Of a DNA stretch of 64,000 nucleotides, positions 47,896 to 58,617 are shown piece after piece. The notes beneath the pieces are model-generated. The model was not told where the DNA came from, did no database searches, and saw nothing but the letters and a program-made list of their open reading frames with translations. Numbering within the stretch: position 1 is the stretch's first letter; every line of letters starts with the position of its first letter. The DNA is from Chaetomium olivaceum (lineage: Eukaryota > Ascomycota > Sordariomycetes > Sordariales > Chaetomiaceae): contig JAYWVB010000008.1 of assembly GCA_039881045.1 (NCBI GenBank), positions 310,001 to 374,000 on the forward strand, read 5' to 3'. Both the position numbers and the translations under genes were made by a program.

Positions 47896-50060
47896 CTACC
47901 AGTGCATGCTTCCCGCCCGTTGTCTCGGAACCCCAAACCGGCGCTCGCTCCGTTTGCGTTCAAGACCCGAGCCATCTACGCTGCCATGCTCTGGCAATGA
48001 GGGCATTCCGCCCAGGCTGGCAAGCACGATCTTGTTTGTGGCGGTAAAGTCGTCCAGCACCTGGAGCTCTTCCAGTGAAAACCACCTGGGTATGACCAGG
48101 ATCCTCAACGGTATGAGCAAGATGATAAGCACCGGGAACCCAATCGCGGCTATAGTATGTGAGATGGCAACGCACGCCACGACGGTGGAAAGCTGTATGG
48201 CGATGTAGAGCCAGATCTTCCGTTTTCGCAGTTGCAGCAGGGGCTCGTCCCGCTGAATGAACTGTTCCTCGGCCTGGAGAAAGATGAATTTCTGGAGGAT
48301 GCCATTCGATTCGATGGAGCCCCACTGTGGAAGAGTTAGCAACTTAGTCAGAACACCAAGTTCCCAATCAGGGATTTCAAGGGCGGAAATTCCAGGGATT
48401 AACATACACCAACAATGAAGAAGACGCCGGCAAAGACCGCGGCAGGCATGGTATGCAGTACCGCCATGAGTGGACCAGTCATGGTGGCAATGAGAGCTAA
48501 CCCCATCAGCAAGTGAGTGACACGTTGTTCAACAACTGCTTCCACTGTGACCACTGGTCGACGGATCTCGGTGCCCTCGCCTTTGGAGGTGGGGATGATA
48601 CGAAGGGTTGTTTTGTACACTGTCAGTGAATCGGTATGTACCGGTGCTTGTGGAACAAGGCCGTTTGGCATCGGGAGCCCCAGAATACCAGCGACAAAAG
48701 TGGTGCACCCGAGAAGGAAGAAATCCCAGTGAAACCCACCGGGCTTCCTGAGAGGGAACTGCCGCGCTTGGGCCGTAATGCTGCTGACATTCTTGTACCT
48801 GCGTAAGCTTTTCGGGGATTCAAAACTGATCGTGCCATGGTTTAGTGTACTCACGTGGTCATAATAGAAAAGCAGCATGACCAAGAACCCAAAGGGCATT
48901 GCGACAAATATCCAGCTCACGTCGAGATTCCAGAAATCGATCAGCCAGCTTCGTGATTGGGTTGGAGCGAAGGCTTTTGTAACCGGCACCCGACCAACAT
49001 GTGTGAGCTCGATCCTCCCGGGGATATGAGAGAAGCCAACCCAGAAGACAGTGCAAAACTAAATGACATCAGCTACGATGCAGAGTCAGCCGGACGGGCA
49101 TAGAGTACGTACAACATAGGCATAGTCGGTGAGGATTCCTCGAAACCCGGCGTTCCAGATCTTGCCGTTTCCCAGCTTCTCAAGAGCGTAGACGGATGAA
49201 AAGTACAGGATGGCGATCATGCAAGCTAGGTATCCAGCCGTGGATCCGTATTCGTCGAACTCATTCACCAGTTCCTCGACACCTTTGACTGTGGGTCGTT
49301 AGCAAAAAGAGAGACATGACCAGTCCCGGGCACACATACTGATGTAAATAATGCCCACATACATGCCGAAAGCTTCGCTGGAAAAGTCAGTCACGTAGCG
49401 CATGTAGTCGCAGCCATTGAGAACAGCCACGAGCCAGTGGAAGATGGCTGCCCATATCCCGGTCCAGGCCATAAACTGAGGATAGATGGAAACGTCGTAG
49501 ATGCTGATGATATCGTAGATGGTAAAGTTGAACAACGAGATGAGGCCGGTAACGCCGACGATGGTCAAAGGCTGAGAGCTAAGAAGACTAAAGACGATAG
49601 CGGCAAGGGCGGATGAGAACAGAGCCTCGTTAACACCAAAGAACTGGCCAGTGCGCCTATACATGTCAAGTGTGTAGGCAATGGCCGGTAAGAGACTGAG
49701 TATGTTAGTCACACTTAGGGAGGAGGGGTTCAAAAGAAGACAGAAGACCATAAAATAAAAGGAGGCGGCTTACTTGACAAAATACATCCGGATAGTGCTG
49801 GCAATGGTCCGATATGTCCAGGCGTCGGAGATGTCGCTCCAGTAGTACGGGAGTCTCCTCTTGATGTCATGATAGATACCACGTCCAGGTCGCAAGACTC
49901 TCCACCGCCGCCAGCCTCGGAGGCCGATGTAAGTGTACGAGACGTTGGTCCCTTCCCTCTCCAGTGGCTCCAGCCTGTCCTCGTCCCCCTGCATGATGCC
50001 AGAGGGAGCCGTTTCCGCTGCCGTGCCGGAGTCTTGGCTTGTGGGAGTGGACGAGCCCAT
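47896..50060 (-). CDS. SLC4/Bor1-type anion (borate/bicarbonate) exchanger
   Basis: Six exons, complement(join(47896..48324,48408..48791,48855..49058,49113..49288,49340..49695,49774..50060)), 611 residues. The family carries HCO3- or borate, and yeast Bor1 exports boron. An acidic cytosolic N-terminus leads to FVNLLPAIAYTLDMYRRTGQFFGVNEALFSS, the first conserved helix pair. Multiple hydrophobic segments follow, with GLPMPNGLVPQAPVHTDSL as the family hallmark loop. The last exon has the conserved RDEPLLQLRKRKIWLYIAIQ and a cytosolic tail. Donors are GTAAGC, GTATGT, GTACGT, GTGAGT and GTATGT. The intron at 48792-48854 is 63 bp long and has no stop in frame. It is removed here because the family has no insertion between YYDH and NVSSITAQARQFPL. 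Confidence 0.92.
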
Positions 50061-50685
50061 TGTCGGGTTCGGTTGCAGCGTCCTGCTTAGAATTTCCTCT
50101 TATCGGGGCTAGGAATAGGGGTCAAGGCCCGGGACGAGAAGGCAAGTGTGTGGTCGAGGCCGAAAAGTGTGAGTAAACACAACAGGAGTAACATCTTCTC
50201 ACTTATATGTCTGCGCCGGGCCCCACGGACCCCTGTCCCCGCCGAGGTGGTCAGGAGGCGAAAAGCGGCGAAAGGTGGAGCCCGATCTTGCTGCCCGGGC
50301 AGAATTCCTGATTCGACACCCCCATCCAACGACGGCTTTGCCTTTGTCTGCATATGTGATCTTTCTCCAGTGCCACTCTCCCTTGTTATCCAAGAATGGG
50401 GAAGATGGAGAATCTCGGACATCTGGAGACATTTTTCCAAAGTCTCAGCCGCGAAATAATCGATCATGTCGCCAACATAGGGCGGGATTCCTCGTACACG
50501 AAAAGCCCCAGTTCTCCAACATTACGATTTGAGGTATTCTTAGAGGACATTGGCAATAACGAAAGCCACGACCACGGCGACAATGACGGCCTTGTACCGG
50601 TCGACCCACGACCATTTGTCTCAGTGGGTCACCTCGGCCATGACGCTGGCATCAGGTGCTGAGACTTTGACAGAGACGATTTCAC
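50061..50685. other. Divergent region with a hydrophobic minus-strand tail
   Basis: It holds the transporter promoter. At 50551-50612 the minus strand encodes WSWVDRYKAVIVAVVVAFVI and a stop, a tail-anchor-like segment. In its frame it is separated from an upstream open stretch by one TGA. It could be a remnant or coincidence. Confidence 0.3.
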
Positions 50686-52365
50686 TTGTCGCAGGCCCGC
50701 GCAAGGGTTGAGGAAGCACCCGCACGACCTGCATCACCCCCATCATCAGCTGCAAAGCCCGAACACCAGTCACCGTCGCCAATTCTCTGCGCGTCCAGCC
50801 CCTCCACCCCATGCCCGGATTCACCCATCGAAAAGTACCCTCGTCGAAAAGGGATTGGCGGGCTCCGGCCTGCTCGTACGAACATAACAGTCATCGATGA
50901 CATCGACAGCCAACGACAAATGCAGGTCCCGGCGCGCAGCTTCCCTAAGCGGATGAAGATTGATGATGATGCTGTTGCTACTCTCCGGGAAGCCTCACTG
51001 GACAAGTTCATTGTGGGCATCTGGGAGCAGATCTACGGAGGCATCGATTTCGACCCCAAAGGCATTCTAGAGCAGTGGCAGGCAGCCACGTCGGCCGCGG
51101 GCACAACCAACGCCCCGACCCAGGCCATCACTGATTCTCCCACGGACAATACCCCTAGTACTTTCGGTCTCTTGCCCGTCACGGCCAATCCAACCGAAGT
51201 GAGCGGGTCGTTCAACCAGAGCAACACATTCTGCCGCAAAGTCACCCAGGCCAGCCGCACCTGTCGATCCATCGAGGTAATTGTCCAGGCCCGCTGGATC
51301 GAGCATTTTGAGTCCCACGTCAAGACCCTCGCCGCATCGAACCCATCCATATCAACCAAAAGGAGCCGCAAGATAGCTCTCCTAGAAGCCTGCAACGATT
51401 TCGGCTGGACCGAAAAGGACATGCGCAACCGCATGCGCATCTGGGCCGGCTACAAAGAGATCAAAGACGCGGGCGGGTGGGCGGCGCTCGTGTTCGCCGG
51501 CATGGGCATCTACCGCTTCTGCAAGTACCGCGTGGGCTTCGATGCCGACAGCATGCAGACCCTGCAAGCACTCCGTCCGCGGCTCGAAGTCGCGGCCGAC
51601 ACGCTGCACCCCAGCTGGCGGCGGCTTCTGGCCGTGATCGGCGAGCCGCCAGAGCGACGATTCACGGGCCACCCACACGACTGGGTTGTCTTCCCATGCG
51701 GGTCGGCCGAGCCCGTGTCTCTGCGCTCAACTTACCTAGGACGTGATCCGCTGTTCAGTTTCGAACACATTGACGAGTCGGTTCTCGATGTCCGCGCCTG
51801 GGGCGGCGACGATCCACGCTGGGTGCCGCCCCCAGCCAACACGGTAGCCGGCCCCAACGCAACCTTCACATGCCGCAACTGCAACCAAGAACAGTCAGAC
51901 GACGCCAAGCTCAACAACTGCTACTGCTTCCCCTCCCTCTTCGGGGGCGGTAGCCAGCGGTCTGCCAGCCCGGTCCAAGTCTTCCGCACCTCCAATGGGC
52001 GCAACAACGGGCTCCTAGCACTGGTCGCGTTCGAGCGCGGGGCGGCAGTGGGCGAGTTTGTCGGTTTGGTCACGCGCGGGCTGCAGGACGTAGACGTGTT
52101 CAACGGCTCGGCGGGTAGTCGGCCCTACCAGATCTGGCAGGGCCGGCAGGGCAACTACACGCGTTTTGTAAACCACAGCTGTAGGCCGAACGCGCAGTTC
52201 CAGAGCTTTTTGTGGATGGGCGCGGAGCGGATTGTGTTGGTGAGTAAGGGGATTGGGGCGGGGCGCGAAGTGACGGTGGACTATTCGGAAAGTTACTGGC
52301 GGGGGTTGGATAAGGAGTGTCTTTGTGGGGAAGGTTGTTGTCGGTATAGAACTGGTGGCGCATGA
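50686..52365 (+). CDS. SET-domain protein (putative lysine methyltransferase)
   Basis: Open from 50671 to the stop at 52365. The first in-frame ATG is at 50920, but the sequence before it also looks coding, so an upstream exon ending before a CAG near 50692 is possible. From 50686 the frame holds 559 residues. An N-terminal helical module (RWIEHFESHVKTLAA to GFDADSMQTLQALRP) precedes a Cys-rich patch (CRNCNQEQ, NNCYC). The SET domain has SNGRNNGLLAL, RFVNHSCRPNAQF and the catalytic-tyrosine segment VTVDYSESYW. A post-SET CLCGEGCCRY follows. SET proteins methylate histones or other proteins using S-adenosylmethionine. The N-terminal half has no domain I can name. This is a family known from many fungi as lineage-expanded SET proteins. 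Confidence 0.85.
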   Translation: MSQARARVEEAPARPASPPSSAAKPEHQSPSPILCASSPSTPCPDSPIEKYPRRKGIGGLRPARTNITVIDDIDSQRQMQVPARSFPKRMKIDDDAVATLREASLDKFIVGIWEQIYGGIDFDPKGILEQWQAATSAAGTTNAPTQAITDSPTDNTPSTFGLLPVTANPTEVSGSFNQSNTFCRKVTQASRTCRSIEVIVQARWIEHFESHVKTLAASNPSISTKRSRKIALLEACNDFGWTEKDMRNRMRIWAGYKEIKDAGGWAALVFAGMGIYRFCKYRVGFDADSMQTLQALRPRLEVAADTLHPSWRRLLAVIGEPPERRFTGHPHDWVVFPCGSAEPVSLRSTYLGRDPLFSFEHIDESVLDVRAWGGDDPRWVPPPANTVAGPNATFTCRNCNQEQSDDAKLNNCYCFPSLFGGGSQRSASPVQVFRTSNGRNNGLLALVAFERGAAVGEFVGLVTRGLQDVDVFNGSAGSRPYQIWQGRQGNYTRFVNHSCRPNAQFQSFLWMGAERIVLVSKGIGAGREVTVDYSESYWRGLDKECLCGEGCCRYRTGGA

Positions 52366-53002
52366 AATCCAAGTGTAGGTACATGTACTATACCTGTCCG
52401 GAAACGCCAAACGAGGTGTCGCGGGATACCTAGTTGGCTTCCAGATGATGTCTGCTGCCGCCGCTCTAACATCGGCGAGATAGACCATTCCGAGCATTGC
52501 GCAGGCGAGCTGCTGAATAGAGAAGCAGAGTGGGACGGTATTACCCCTCTTATTTTATTGAAATTTTTGCACTGTGAGATTGTGAGATTGCTTGAGGTTT
52601 AGGGAACTAAATGAAACGGGTGGGACTCAAACAAAAACCAAGGTTCTGCCACCAATCTGGAAAGTTGAGTGTCTCTCATTTTGATTGTTCACCTTCTTTG
52701 AAGTGAGAGCGCGGCACAGAATCGGCGAGTCCGCGTCTCTGAATTCCTCAGCGTTGATCGCCTACCATGACGAAACCAAGGAGGGAGTAGCCCGCCCACG
52801 GACGACATGAAAGACGCAACGATTAAAACTGAGAAAGCTATGGCTGTAGTTAAAAGGTCGTTTTAGACCAAGGAATGAAGTGTTTATCTGAAATCTAACG
52901 ACATATGAAATAGCCACACATTCCCATCGCCTAACCGGAGCCCTGAATAGCAGACATCACGCTAGATCTGCCCTCCACAACTTGCTAGGTACATGCCACA
53001 GT
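52366..53002. other. Convergent spacer
   Basis: 637 bp between 3' ends. It is AT-richer, and no gene or RNA is recognised. Confidence 0.4.
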
Positions 53003-53971
53003 CTAAACCACGTCATAAGCTTCTCTCATTGTCCTGTTCTCCAAATGCATCACCACCCCCTTGTCCGCTCTTGTGATGATCGTCCACGGATGGTAGATGT
53101 TGAAGACAACCGAGACCAAGAACATCAGTGCGGTATCGAACACATAAAGATACACCTCGTTGGTCATGAGCGTTCCCTGAGGGCCCTGGATAAATTCAAC
53201 AACACGGAAAACAGAGCGAGCCATAATCAAGGCGCTAATGGCGTAGAGCACCAGGAGATAGCGACGCCACGGCACAGGAAGCTTCTGGCTTTTTCGCGTC
53301 GGCCGTGACAGAATCCGACGGTGGAAAACAGCGGTGACATAAATGAACAAGCTGAAAAAGATGATTTGGAGGAATAGACCGCCGACAATGATGCCTTTGC
53401 CTCTGTTGGCTTCTTCCGTGGTGTCTGCGGATGAGATCAACACGCCACCTGTAGGATTGTCAGTTTGTGTGGTTGGGAAATCTAGGTATCTAGGAAGGTA
53501 GGTAGGAATGGAGCCTGTACCAATTGCTTGAACAACAAAAGACACGACGTCAGCGGCAACGAAGATCTTTGTGAGGAGTGAGCGCTTGATCAACGCATAC
53601 GACTCTGCGCCCAGGAGTATCATGATGCGGCCGAGGACCATGTAAATGGACGCTGCGTAGAGCGCTGGAGCGAGCAGAATGAGAACGGTCTGAATGATGT
53701 ACGGGGGTCTCGTAAAATCGGGCTTTTCGGAGATAGAGATACATCGGAGAATATATCCAAGTGTCGAAACTGATCAGACAAGTCAATTGGCCTGGATCTT
53801 TTCATCTTGTGCGCCGAGAAACTTACAGAGCCCGCCGACCAGGAACGGAATAAAATACCACGTCTTCCATCTCACTAACTGATAGGCGTGTAGGATGGTC
53901 GACACACCAAACGCCGCAGCGAACACGGCGGCGGCCGGGAGCGAAGGGTCATATTTGTACGGTTGGTACAT
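53003..53971 (-). CDS. RTA1-family membrane protein (lipid-translocating exporter-like)
   Basis: Three exons, complement(join(53003..53448,53521..53769,53827..53971)), 279 residues with seven hydrophobic segments, the normal size for RTA1/RSB1 proteins. These plasma-membrane proteins are linked to 7-aminocholesterol resistance and sphingoid-base release. The conserved order is present: PSLPAAAVFAAAFG, then SISEKPDFTRPPYIIQTVLI, LGRIMILLGAESYALI, KIFVAADVVSFVVQAIGGGV, IIVGGLFLQIIFF and the C-terminal YHPW. Exon 2 is only recognised after splicing (acceptor GATCAG, donor GTACAG). The joins F-S-T-L-G-Y and A-I-G-G-G-V match the family. Fungi usually have many such genes, so a specific role cannot be given. 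Confidence 0.9.
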
Positions 53972-54598
53972 GGTCGTCGTAAAGGGCGATGATTTTACCG
54001 GTAAACAGATCGCGATATGATATAGATGTGGGAGTGGTTTGCAAGTCAGTCCACGCTATGTGTGGGAAGATTTCTACCAGCGATGAGATGTGTGTTGGAA
54101 CTTAGACACAGGGACATGGGTGAAGCGGTATATTTATGCTCTTACTGTCGAGGGAGACACTTAGGTTACAGATTCGGACCCTGTGGGATCTCTGACCGTT
54201 TACGAAAGAGAGGATGGCGCAGGTAAACTGATGCATCTCTCGCCATGCACCGTAGGAATCATGTTCTGTTATTGTCCCGGACCCCTGGCCGGATGATTCT
54301 TAACATAGCGAACTGTCTGACCGGGCCGGGCCAGGACATGCTCGGCTTCGCAAGTTAAGCTGATTGGGCATCCCGAACCTCTCAAACCCTGCGCCACAAT
54401 AAGACCACAACTGCCATTGGGTTGGAGTCCGAACTGCCACGGCTTGCGCTGCTTATATGCGTACTCCTTGCAGCTGGCGCCTTCGGGTTCGCGACCTTCG
54501 GGTTTGCGAAATTTTCTCTTGTTCATCGTCAAAGTGCCATTTCTGTGCCCGCAAGCGGCCACTCCACGGCCCCCATCAGAAGGCACCCCCACGATACG
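53972..54598. other. Divergent promoter region
   Basis: 627 bp between the leftward RTA1 gene and the rightward regulator. Overlapping ORFs on both strands at 54269-54592 appear to be chance. Confidence 0.4.
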
Positions 54599-55865
54599 AT
54601 GGCAAGGCTTGGGTATCGAAAGTCTAAGAACGGGTGCGTTTTGTGTAAGAAAAGACGCGTCAAGGTGCGTGCTTGCCCCAATCCGGAGTGTCCCGGAGAC
54701 ATGTTTAAACCAAATCCTAAGAGCAGACCAGTGCGACGAAAAACAGCCGTGTACGTCCTGTACGAGGCACCATGTTCAGTGCAGCCTCGTCGATATCAGC
54801 GGCGACGCTGAGCGGGCTGTCCAGCGGCTTCCTCAACGAGTTAGAGCACCGCCTTCAACCGGCGCTTCCAGCACCCCCAAAAGCGAGAGTGTGACCTCTG
54901 GTGCCTACGGCGCTGCAGCTAGCACCGACGACAGATGGATAACTGACCTCGGGCTCATGCATCACTACACCACCGTCACTTGCCGCACCATTCCCACTCC
55001 AAGCCACACGGAACACGTGCTAAGAGACGACATTCCCCGCCTCGCCATGCGCTTCCCATACCTCATGCATCAACTGCTTGCGGTGGCTTCGCTCCACGTC
55101 GCGTACCTCTCGCCAGATACCTCAAAGAAGTACCTCGTGTACGCGTCGTACCACCAAAGCATCGCCATCAGCGGCATAAGGACAACATTGTCCAAGCCTA
55201 TCGCGGAGGGCACCAGTAAGGCCTTGTTCGCGGCATCGGCGCTTTTGATGGTGGGCACGTTCGCGACGAACCGTGACCTCGAGCAATTTGAACCCGCCGC
55301 TGCGTGCAACTCGGCATACTGCCCGATGGATGGTATCCTCGAGACCTTTTCGGTAGTACGAGGCCTAGGCGCGATCCGGGAAGCGATATCCAAAGAACTG
55401 CAGAGGAACCTGGTTGACGACCTCTTCGGAGCTCAACCGCTCAATACGGGCTGCGAACCGCTGCGCCTGGTTGAAGGTCAACTCTCCTCGTTGAAAGCTC
55501 GGATAACGGCAGACGAAAGACTGGGGGGAGAGTTGAAGCTCGCAGTGTGCTCTGGAATCGATTCATTGCTCGCTTTCATGGGGAGAAAGTCGACTGTCTT
55601 GGCAAGGAAAGAGTTAAGTGTGGTTTTCGGGTGGCCATGGACCGTATCGGAAGAGTTGCTGGGAGTTCTTCGCGCGCGTCACCCTGCTGCCCTGACCGTT
55701 TTCCTGTATTACTGCATCATTATGCAGAGCTTAGAGGCTGACTATTGGTTTCTGGATGGTTGGAGTGCAAGGTTAGGAAAGGTTATTGCAACATCACTCC
55801 ATGGCTCGCAATGGGAGGAGGCGGCCCAGGCGCCGTTGCAACAGTTGAAAATACATGGCATATAA
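54599..55865 (+). CDS. Zn2Cys6 fungal transcription factor
   Basis: Two exons, join(54599..54664,54732..55865), 399 residues. The binuclear zinc cluster is split by the intron: CVLCKKRRVK is in exon 1, and CDEKQPCTSCTRHHVQC is in exon 2, giving C-x2-C-x6-C-x5-C-x2-C-x6-C. Such factors bind CGG-containing sites as dimers. After a short Ser-rich linker comes a helical domain (MHHYTTVTCRTIP, MRFPYLMHQLLAVASLHVAYL) seen in the subclass related to sterol-uptake regulators. The 67-bp intron has donor GTGCGT and acceptor CCAG. The start MARLGYRKSKNG places the zinc cluster at the very N-terminus, as is typical. It diverges from the RTA1 gene. Whether it regulates that neighbour is only a guess. Confidence 0.9.
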
Positions 55866-56875
55866 CAACCGCTAACTAGAAAAAGACATTCCAGCTTTAC
55901 TACCAGGGACTGGCGGATCAAGGGACGCTGAGGCGCTGGCAAAACCAGTTGTTTAGCTTTTTCCCATGGGCGATTGTAGGAGTAGTTACGTCCTGGTCAA
56001 CCGACTACACAGTGAAGATCTGGTGCACACAGACGCTCGCGGACATAGCGGTTCCGTCTACTCCGTCGCGTTCCTGCCCAACTCAAATCTAACTGGGTCC
56101 TGGTCAATAGACGTGACCAGGTGTCTATCTCGGAACTTATTAATTCTTAGCCGGGCGATGTGGACCGTTCGCATCCTCCCTACCCTATAGTACACCCCCG
56201 GGTGCTAGGTATATTGCAAGAGGTTCAGAAAACTAGCTGTAGCTGCCTCCAGAACGTCGACCAGCCAGTTCGGTCATCAACAATTGCCATTGACTGTAAC
56301 TCAGGACGTATCCTAGTGATGACAGTCCAGGCAGACAATGCGTGATAATCTCTGTTTCTTGTCTTTCCTATCATGGTGTAGCACGAGAGAGATCTAGGGG
56401 GCTTCTCTAATTTATAGTCGTTGTAGTATTCTAGGGTCTTCTATGCTTTAACTTTCTCATCATTTTAAACACTCTTCCCGTCCTGAAATCAGTTAACTCC
56501 GCCAGACCAAGGTGTGACGAATTCATCTCTTAAATCATACTAAATAATTATGGGATTCTGGGGTGGGTGGTTACACCTTGATCCTTGACCTCTGCGACTA
56601 ATATCGTGTTCGAGTTCATGAAATGTGAGGTTATACTTGGTGAAAAATAACGGAATTTTAACCCCCTGACTTAACCTTAAATTCTGTCATAGGGGGCGAC
56701 ATAGAGAGGCAATTATGTGAGGGAGATACGGAAGCCCTTGCGATTAGATAGGTACCGGACCAGTGACTGAAGTTTTGTAACTCTTCTTGTACGGGGTGCA
56801 ACTTACTTACCAGGAGTGTTGAGACTACCTAGCAATCTGTCTTGAAAGGTATCCTTCCAATTCCCTCTTAGCTCT
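55866..56875. other. AT-rich region with a WD40 relic
   Basis: No intact gene. A short WD40-like remnant occupies 55985-56140. The rest, especially 56380-56720, is AT-rich with many stops in all frames, as in mutated repeats. Confidence 0.45.
55985..56140 (+). pseudogene. WD40-repeat fragment
   Basis: One frame reads WSTDYTVKIW, the end of a WD40 blade. A few codons later another frame reads GHSGSVYSVAFLPNS and GSWSID, the start and middle of the next blade. The order and spacing are right for consecutive WD40 repeats, but a frame change and stops show decay. It could be the last trace of a NACHT-WD40 gene, a class expanded in these fungi. The parent gene is not seen. Confidence 0.5.
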
Positions 56876-58141
56876 CTACTTACCATCTAAGTATCCCACT
56901 GCCGTTGCAATACCCTGTGAGCATGTTCCACGTTTGCAATGACCTCGCTCCAATGCGAAAGCTGGTGCATGGTATTCATCGTTTCTTGCGTCCCAGGTCC
57001 GTGCCAACTCCGTCTCCTTTTCGAGCGCTATTTCAACAATTTCGTCATCAACTTCATGAAACAACCGACCCCCGCCGAAATAGTCCTCCGTGTCCCCTAT
57101 CACCATGATAATCCGGTCCAGATCGGCCCCCTCCTCGTTGAGCGCGCTCCTCACTTTCTTCAATACCCAAGTTATATGCTCGGCGCAGGTTCTGCACCCC
57201 GGCCATGCACCTCCACCCTCGGTCACCGCCGCCAACTCTTTTATTGACACCAACGCCATCTTTCGCAACCACTCTGCGTTATTCTTCAGCGCCCACAGCT
57301 TATTCACCGCCTCGCGACTCTCGCTGTACATTTGCTCCTTACACGGCTTCACATCCGCCCACGCCTTCGCCACCGACCCCAGCGGCTCCCCGAGCGTTCC
57401 CCGAGACGCCAGGCGGAGCGCTGCTTCTCTGAGCACGCCCTGTTTATTGTACTCCATTCTCCTAATCTCCTGGAACAGGAGGGCCAGCTTTCTAGCACTT
57501 CTCTTCACCTGCGGCAGGTAGTGACGCACGAGCGTCTCGCAGTCGGACCGCACCTCGTCCATGACCTGCTGCATCTCATGGAGCCGGTAGGCCGCGGTGA
57601 TGAGACGGCAGCCCTCGGCCCGCGTGGTGCCCATGGCGGCCCAGTCTGCGGGCTGGCTGAACCAGCGCTTGCCGGGCAGATGGTCGGAGGCGGGGATCCA
57701 GGACTTGACGGTGCGGGCGAGCGCGGAGATGTTGGCTGCGTCCTCGATGATGTGGGGCGTCTTAGGGCGGACGAGAGTCAAGGGGAGGTAGAGGGAGTCA
57801 CGCCTGCTGCAGGTCGGGCAGACCTTGAAGTCTGTAACCATGGGAGTGGTGGGGATGGGTTCTGGGTTGCTGCTAGAGCCCTCGGTGCAGGCTTTAACAA
57901 GGCGCTTGGTGGCATTGGCGAGGTTGGGATTCCTGCTTTTGCCCACGGTCGAAGGCTTATGAGACCTGCAGTTGATCTCGCCTAGGTAGGCCACGAATCG
58001 AGATTCTAGGTTCGATGACTTGGTCGGGTTCCCGTCGGATTCGGTGGACCGAACGTAGTCATTGGTGGGCAATGCATCCAGAAGATCATCCAAGTAAGTG
58101 AACGTGAACGGAGCCACAGTCTCTATTCTGTTGGCAGCCAT
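56876..58141 (-). CDS. Hypothetical Cys-containing protein
   Basis: An intact single-exon ORF of 421 residues that I cannot assign. The first 100 residues are polar. A CPTC pair at about residue 110 and later CRTC and CKRGTC could bind zinc, but no known finger spacing fits. The middle (residues 130-330) is helical, with long charged stretches such as EMQQVMDEVRSDCETLV and KLALLFQEIRRMEY, suggestive of coiled coil. No signal peptide or membrane segment. It neighbours the WD40 relic and a second unknown gene, with no shared theme. Confidence 0.6.
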   Translation of the reverse strand: MAANRIETVAPFTFTYLDDLLDALPTNDYVRSTESDGNPTKSSNLESRFVAYLGEINCRSHKPSTVGKSRNPNLANATKRLVKACTEGSSSNPEPIPTTPMVTDFKVCPTCSRRDSLYLPLTLVRPKTPHIIEDAANISALARTVKSWIPASDHLPGKRWFSQPADWAAMGTTRAEGCRLITAAYRLHEMQQVMDEVRSDCETLVRHYLPQVKRSARKLALLFQEIRRMEYNKQGVLREAALRLASRGTLGEPLGSVAKAWADVKPCKEQMYSESREAVNKLWALKNNAEWLRKMALVSIKELAAVTEGGGAWPGCRTCAEHITWVLKKVRSALNEEGADLDRIIMVIGDTEDYFGGGRLFHEVDDEIVEIALEKETELARTWDARNDEYHAPAFALERGHCKRGTCSQGIATAVGYLDGK

Positions 58142-58617
58142 GTTTATTGACTTTAATACCGAGCTTGGCTACACGGCCTCCCGTAAATCTGCTTCGTGGG
58201 AGGATACAAAACCACCTTTACTTGTTAGGTTTAGTCGCACATGTTTCGGTTTTTTAATCGCATGTTATATATGAGATTAGCCTCAGGAGACACAGGGGTA
58301 GTACTAACAAACTCATTTCTGTCAGAGCCGCATATAGCTTATCAAAAAAAAACAGGGTCAAAGTTATTAAGACAATAATGATATTTCCGAAAAGTTGGAA
58401 CAAATGCGCATAATGAATCTCTGATGTGGTCAAACAAACAAAGTATAAAGATAGCCTATACATATCTGTCTTACGTATGTAATACCCAGGTACTAAACAG
58501 TCTGCATATCGCCCCTGAGAAAAAATGAGGAGCATTTGGAAGCTTCATAAGTCGAGAGTGCAAAACGTTTGAACCGATCGTCTGGACAAGCGGCGACGTT
58601 TGTCATCTGGTTCTATC
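58142..58617. other. Spacer with AT-rich stretch
   Basis: 476 bp. It holds the promoter of the 56.9-kb gene. 58250-58520 is AT-rich, and its 93-codon minus ORF is hydrophobic but looks like chance. Confidence 0.35.

Noticed and set aside
54269..54592. 107-codon minus ORF before the zinc-cluster gene
   Set aside because: Overlaps the regulator's likely promoter and has no protein-like pattern.
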